A stretch of 22,389 nucleotides of DNA from Actinomycetes bacterium. Lineage in GTDB: Bacteria; Actinomycetota; Acidimicrobiia; Acidimicrobiales; Microtrichaceae. The position numbers and the translations under genes are program-made. The DNA lies in assembly GCA_023389745.1 (NCBI GenBank), contig JAEWED010000186.1, forward strand, positions 1 through 22,389, in the 5' to 3' direction. Shown here one piece after another: positions 20,918-22,389 of this stretch (its first letter is position 1; every line of letters starts with the position of its first letter). The notes below the pieces were generated by a model that did no database searches, was not told the DNA's origin, and saw nothing but the letters and a program-made list of their open reading frames with translations.

Positions 20918-21537
20918 GGCTGCGCTTCGCCGGCGAGATCACCGGGTTCGGCACGACATCGGGTCGACGGGTGGTGATCGGCAACTGGGCGTCGTCGCCA
21001 TTCGGTGCTTTCGCCGACGTCATGACCGAGTCGCCAGACGGGGTGCGCACCCTGCTCGCGCCGAGCGGCCGGGTGGCCGAGTTCGTGTCGACGACCTACG
21101 AGTTCGACCGCGTCGAGATCGTCCCGGTGCGGGTGCGGCGCGCCGCGAGCGTGCTCGAGTGCACCGCAGGCCCGTTGGCGGTCGAGCTCGACATCGGCGG
21201 ACGCACCGCGCTCGGTGCTGCGCTGCGGCTGGTGCCCCGCCGGGTGGCGACCTCACCGCTGTGGTGCTCGCTCGTCGACCCCTTCGCAGCGGCCCTGCTA
21301 CGTGGGGTGAGGACCCGTGGCAGCGCTGGCAACGAACGACGCGAGTGGTACGGGGCGACCGACCAGCGCCGGCTGGACTCCGTTCGGGCGTCGTGGTCCG
21401 GCGAGGACCTGGGATCGCTCGACCACGTGTGGCCACCGGTCGGCTTCGGATTCAGCTCCGTGCCCCGACACCCCAGCTCGGTGCGGGTCGTCACGACGAT
21501 CGAGGTCGACCCCCCGCCGGCTCGAGCAGGTCGATGA
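20914..21537 (+). CDS. Conserved protein of unknown function coupled to the SDR-DUF2867 gene
   Basis: A 207-residue soluble protein. The pattern (LRFAGEITGFGTTSGRRVVIGNWASSPFGAFADVM, then LLAPSGRVAEFVSTTYEFD) is one I associate with uncharacterised actinobacterial proteins, without a domain name. It appears beta-rich in the first 110 residues, with a basic middle part and a C-terminal VRVVTTIEVDP strand. There are no membrane segments or obvious catalytic motif. The start is GTG 20914 within the GTGA overlap, indicating translational coupling to the SDR-DUF2867 protein and a shared role. The 3' end overlaps the convergent 21491-22090 gene by 47 bases. Confidence 0.75.
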   Translation: MRLRFAGEITGFGTTSGRRVVIGNWASSPFGAFADVMTESPDGVRTLLAPSGRVAEFVSTTYEFDRVEIVPVRVRRAASVLECTAGPLAVELDIGGRTALGAALRLVPRRVATSPLWCSLVDPFAAALLRGVRTRGSAGNERREWYGATDQRRLDSVRASWSGEDLGSLDHVWPPVGFGFSSVPRHPSSVRVVTTIEVDPPPARAGR

Positions 21538-22090
21538 GCTCGGCCTTCGAACGCCTGGACACCCCCGTGAGGCCACGTTCGCGCGCTCGCTCGCGCAGCT
21601 CGGCGGCGGTCATGGACGTCAGGTCGTCGTGCACCTCGGCCAGCAGGTCCACGACCGTCGGGTCCTCGGGGGTGTGGGTCCGACGGTCGTCGTGGGCGGA
21701 GCGGTCGAGCAGCTCGACGAGGCCGGGGACGTCGGCGACCGTGACGGTGAGCGAGCCGTGCCGGAGCAGTCCCAGCGGTTCGATGCCGCGGATCGGCCGG
21801 TGGAACTGGATGCAGACCCCGGCGTCGGGGTTCGACGCGAACGTGAGGCCACCGTCGCTCAGGGAGACGTGCGCCGGACCGATGACCTTGGGCCACCAGT
21901 AGTCACCGGTCGCGGTCGCGCCGGCGATGTTGGACAGCGGAGTGCGGACGTGCCACGGGCCGTACGCGGCGATCAGCTCGTCGTCGACGACGCACACGAG
22001 CGAGTTGTGGGGGCGTACCCCGAAGGGCAGCGCCGCGAGTCGGAACGCTCGCTGGAAGCGGAACTCGAACTCGATCGCATCCTGGTGCAT
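21491..22090 (-). CDS. Conserved unknown with C-terminal Rho-N/SAP-like segment
   Basis: A 199-residue protein. Residues about 1-125 form an uncharacterised beta-rich domain (FEFRFQRAFRLAALPFGV, AAYGPWHVRTPLSNIAGA, WWPKVIGPAHVSLSDGGLTF, IQFHRPIRGIEPLGLLRH). After a variable acidic linker, the C-terminal 35 residues (MTAAELRERARERGLTGV, then SRRSKAELIDLL) match the Rho-N/SAP-like helix-extension-helix pattern often used for nucleic-acid binding. ATG 22090 has a GAGG-type site upstream; the frame is open a further 55 codons, but the added residues resemble no protein and would run through the palindrome. A GGGTA element lies about 60 bases upstream. The 3' end overlaps the convergent gene by 47 bases. 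Confidence 0.75.
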   Translation of the reverse strand: MHQDAIEFEFRFQRAFRLAALPFGVRPHNSLVCVVDDELIAAYGPWHVRTPLSNIAGATATGDYWWPKVIGPAHVSLSDGGLTFASNPDAGVCIQFHRPIRGIEPLGLLRHGSLTVTVADVPGLVELLDRSAHDDRRTHTPEDPTVVDLLAEVHDDLTSMTAAELRERARERGLTGVSRRSKAELIDLLEPAGGRPRSS

Positions 22091-22149
22091 GTCCTCGTCA
22101 CCTCGTCGCGTCTCGCCGCCGCGGGCATCCGCCGCGGTTCCCCGCCCAC

Positions 22150-22176
22150 CTACCCGTGATGCGCCTCGGCATGAAC
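22150..22176 (-). promoter_or_regulatory. SigB/SigF-type promoter for the 22090 gene
   Basis: The minus strand reads GTTC (22173-22176), a 17-base spacer and GGGTAG (22150-22155). The predicted leader is about 52 bases. It lies just downstream (in this direction) of the large palindrome, in the 186-base gap between two minus-strand genes. Confidence 0.55.
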
Positions 22177-22207
22177 TCACCCCCGCCCTCCGGTGACCGT
22201 GACACCT

Positions 22208-22259
22208 CGAAATGACACCTGTTTTCGACCCCGTGGGGTCGAAAACAGGTGTCATTTCG
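22208..22259. repeat. Perfect 25-bp inverted repeat with a 2-base centre
   Basis: The left arm 22208-22232 begins CGAAATGACACC and ends TTCGACCCC; the right arm 22235-22259 is its exact reverse complement; the centre is GT. A further T-G and C-G pair extends the stem to 27. It lies 17 bases beyond the stop codon of the 22277 gene and 31 bases ahead of the next gene's -35 box. The arms are markedly more A+T-rich than their surroundings. It may be a terminator (no T-run), a dispersed palindromic element or a binding site. TGACACCT is repeated once more outside the palindrome (22200-22207). Confidence 0.9.
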
Positions 22260-22276
22260 GGAAGCGAGCGAGCGCG

Positions 22277-22389
22277 TCAGTCGGGGGAGAGGGCGGCCAG
22301 CTCCACGGCGAAACGGTCGCGATCGGCGACGTCCTCGAAGCCGACGACCGCCCACGCCCGGTCGTGTCCGGCGCGACGCAGCCCTTCGA
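22277..22389 (-). CDS. Partial gene (3' end), function unknown
   Basis: The last 37 codons of a minus-strand gene that continues beyond the window. The end reads RRAGHDRAWAVVGFEDVAD and then RDRFAVELAALSPD before TGA (22277-22279). The codon pattern is that of a genuine gene here, with G or C in almost all third positions. An amphipathic C-terminal helix is likely; nothing identifies a family. It is followed by the large palindrome. Confidence 0.55.
   Translation of the reverse strand, partial: EGLRRAGHDRAWAVVGFEDVADRDRFAVELAALSPD

Noticed and set aside
22091..22255. N-terminal extension of the 21491-22090 protein to 22255
   Set aside because: The added 55 residues are Arg/Gly-rich, resemble no domain and run through the palindrome and promoter. 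ATG 22090 fits the family N-terminus.
22208..22259. The palindrome as an insertion-sequence end or attachment site
   Set aside because: No transposase, integrase, target duplication or second copy is present in the window.
1..22389. tRNA, rRNA, CRISPR array or prophage
   Set aside because: No cloverleaf with a TTCRANNC-type T-loop, no regularly spaced direct repeats and no phage-type genes were noticed on either strand. A tRNAscan or CRISPR search was not possible.

Overview
This window comes from a very G+C-rich, gene-dense bacterial chromosome. The gene content fits an actinobacterium: a SigB/SigF-type sigma factor, a DUF5709 protein, the GlgX-TreY-TreZ set, start codons that appear leaderless, and ATGA/GTGA overlaps. 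The proteins look most like those of the class Acidimicrobiia, but that placement is inferred from general resemblance and was not tested. I see no rRNA, tRNA, CRISPR array, transposase or phage gene. About 1.5 kb in total lies between genes, and no gap exceeds 250 bases.

Layout. 1-224: 5' end of a minus-strand gene. 311-1093: PAP2-type membrane phosphatase (+). 1077-2785: a minus-strand pair, a PrmC-like methyltransferase coupled by ATGA to a heme-oxygenase-like iron enzyme. 2826-3686: metallo-beta-lactamase-fold hydrolase (-). 3931-5118: zinc alcohol/formaldehyde-type dehydrogenase (+). 5129-5722: two small acidic hydrophilic proteins (-), one of them DUF5709. 5798-12248: glgX-treY-treZ operon (+), a complete route from glycogen to trehalose. 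12311-12958: two-helix membrane protein resembling general stress proteins. 13059-14116: DUF72 protein and a small hydrophilic protein (-). 14246-15773: phosphoribosyltransferase and SigB/SigF-type sigma factor (-). 15985-16800: DUF2231 membrane protein with a C-terminal DNA-binding-like domain (+). 16855-19341: alpha/beta hydrolase, metallophosphoesterase, SRPBCC protein (-) and a conserved unknown. 19427-21537: SDR-DUF2867 protein and a conserved unknown. 21491-22090: conserved unknown with a Rho-N/SAP-like tail (-). 22277-22389: 3' end of another minus-strand gene.

The main observation is that the gaps are full of a GGGTA motif, often with a GNNT or GTTY box 15-17 bases upstream. This is the known promoter form of SigB/SigF-type stress sigma factors. 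By eye I count 14 such motifs in gaps or at gene junctions, and every one points into the gene next to it, including the sigma factor gene itself. I read the region from about 0.3 to 16 kb, plus the 22.09 kb gene, as a physically clustered general-stress regulon. It would link an autoregulated sigma factor with trehalose synthesis, three hydrophilin-like small proteins, membrane stress proteins, aldehyde/alcohol oxidation and an iron redox enzyme. At four genes the motif sits exactly 10 bases before the start codon, which suggests stress transcripts with almost no leader. Genes from about 16.8 to 21.5 kb lack the motif, and several show instead a housekeeping-like TANNNT-N6-start arrangement.
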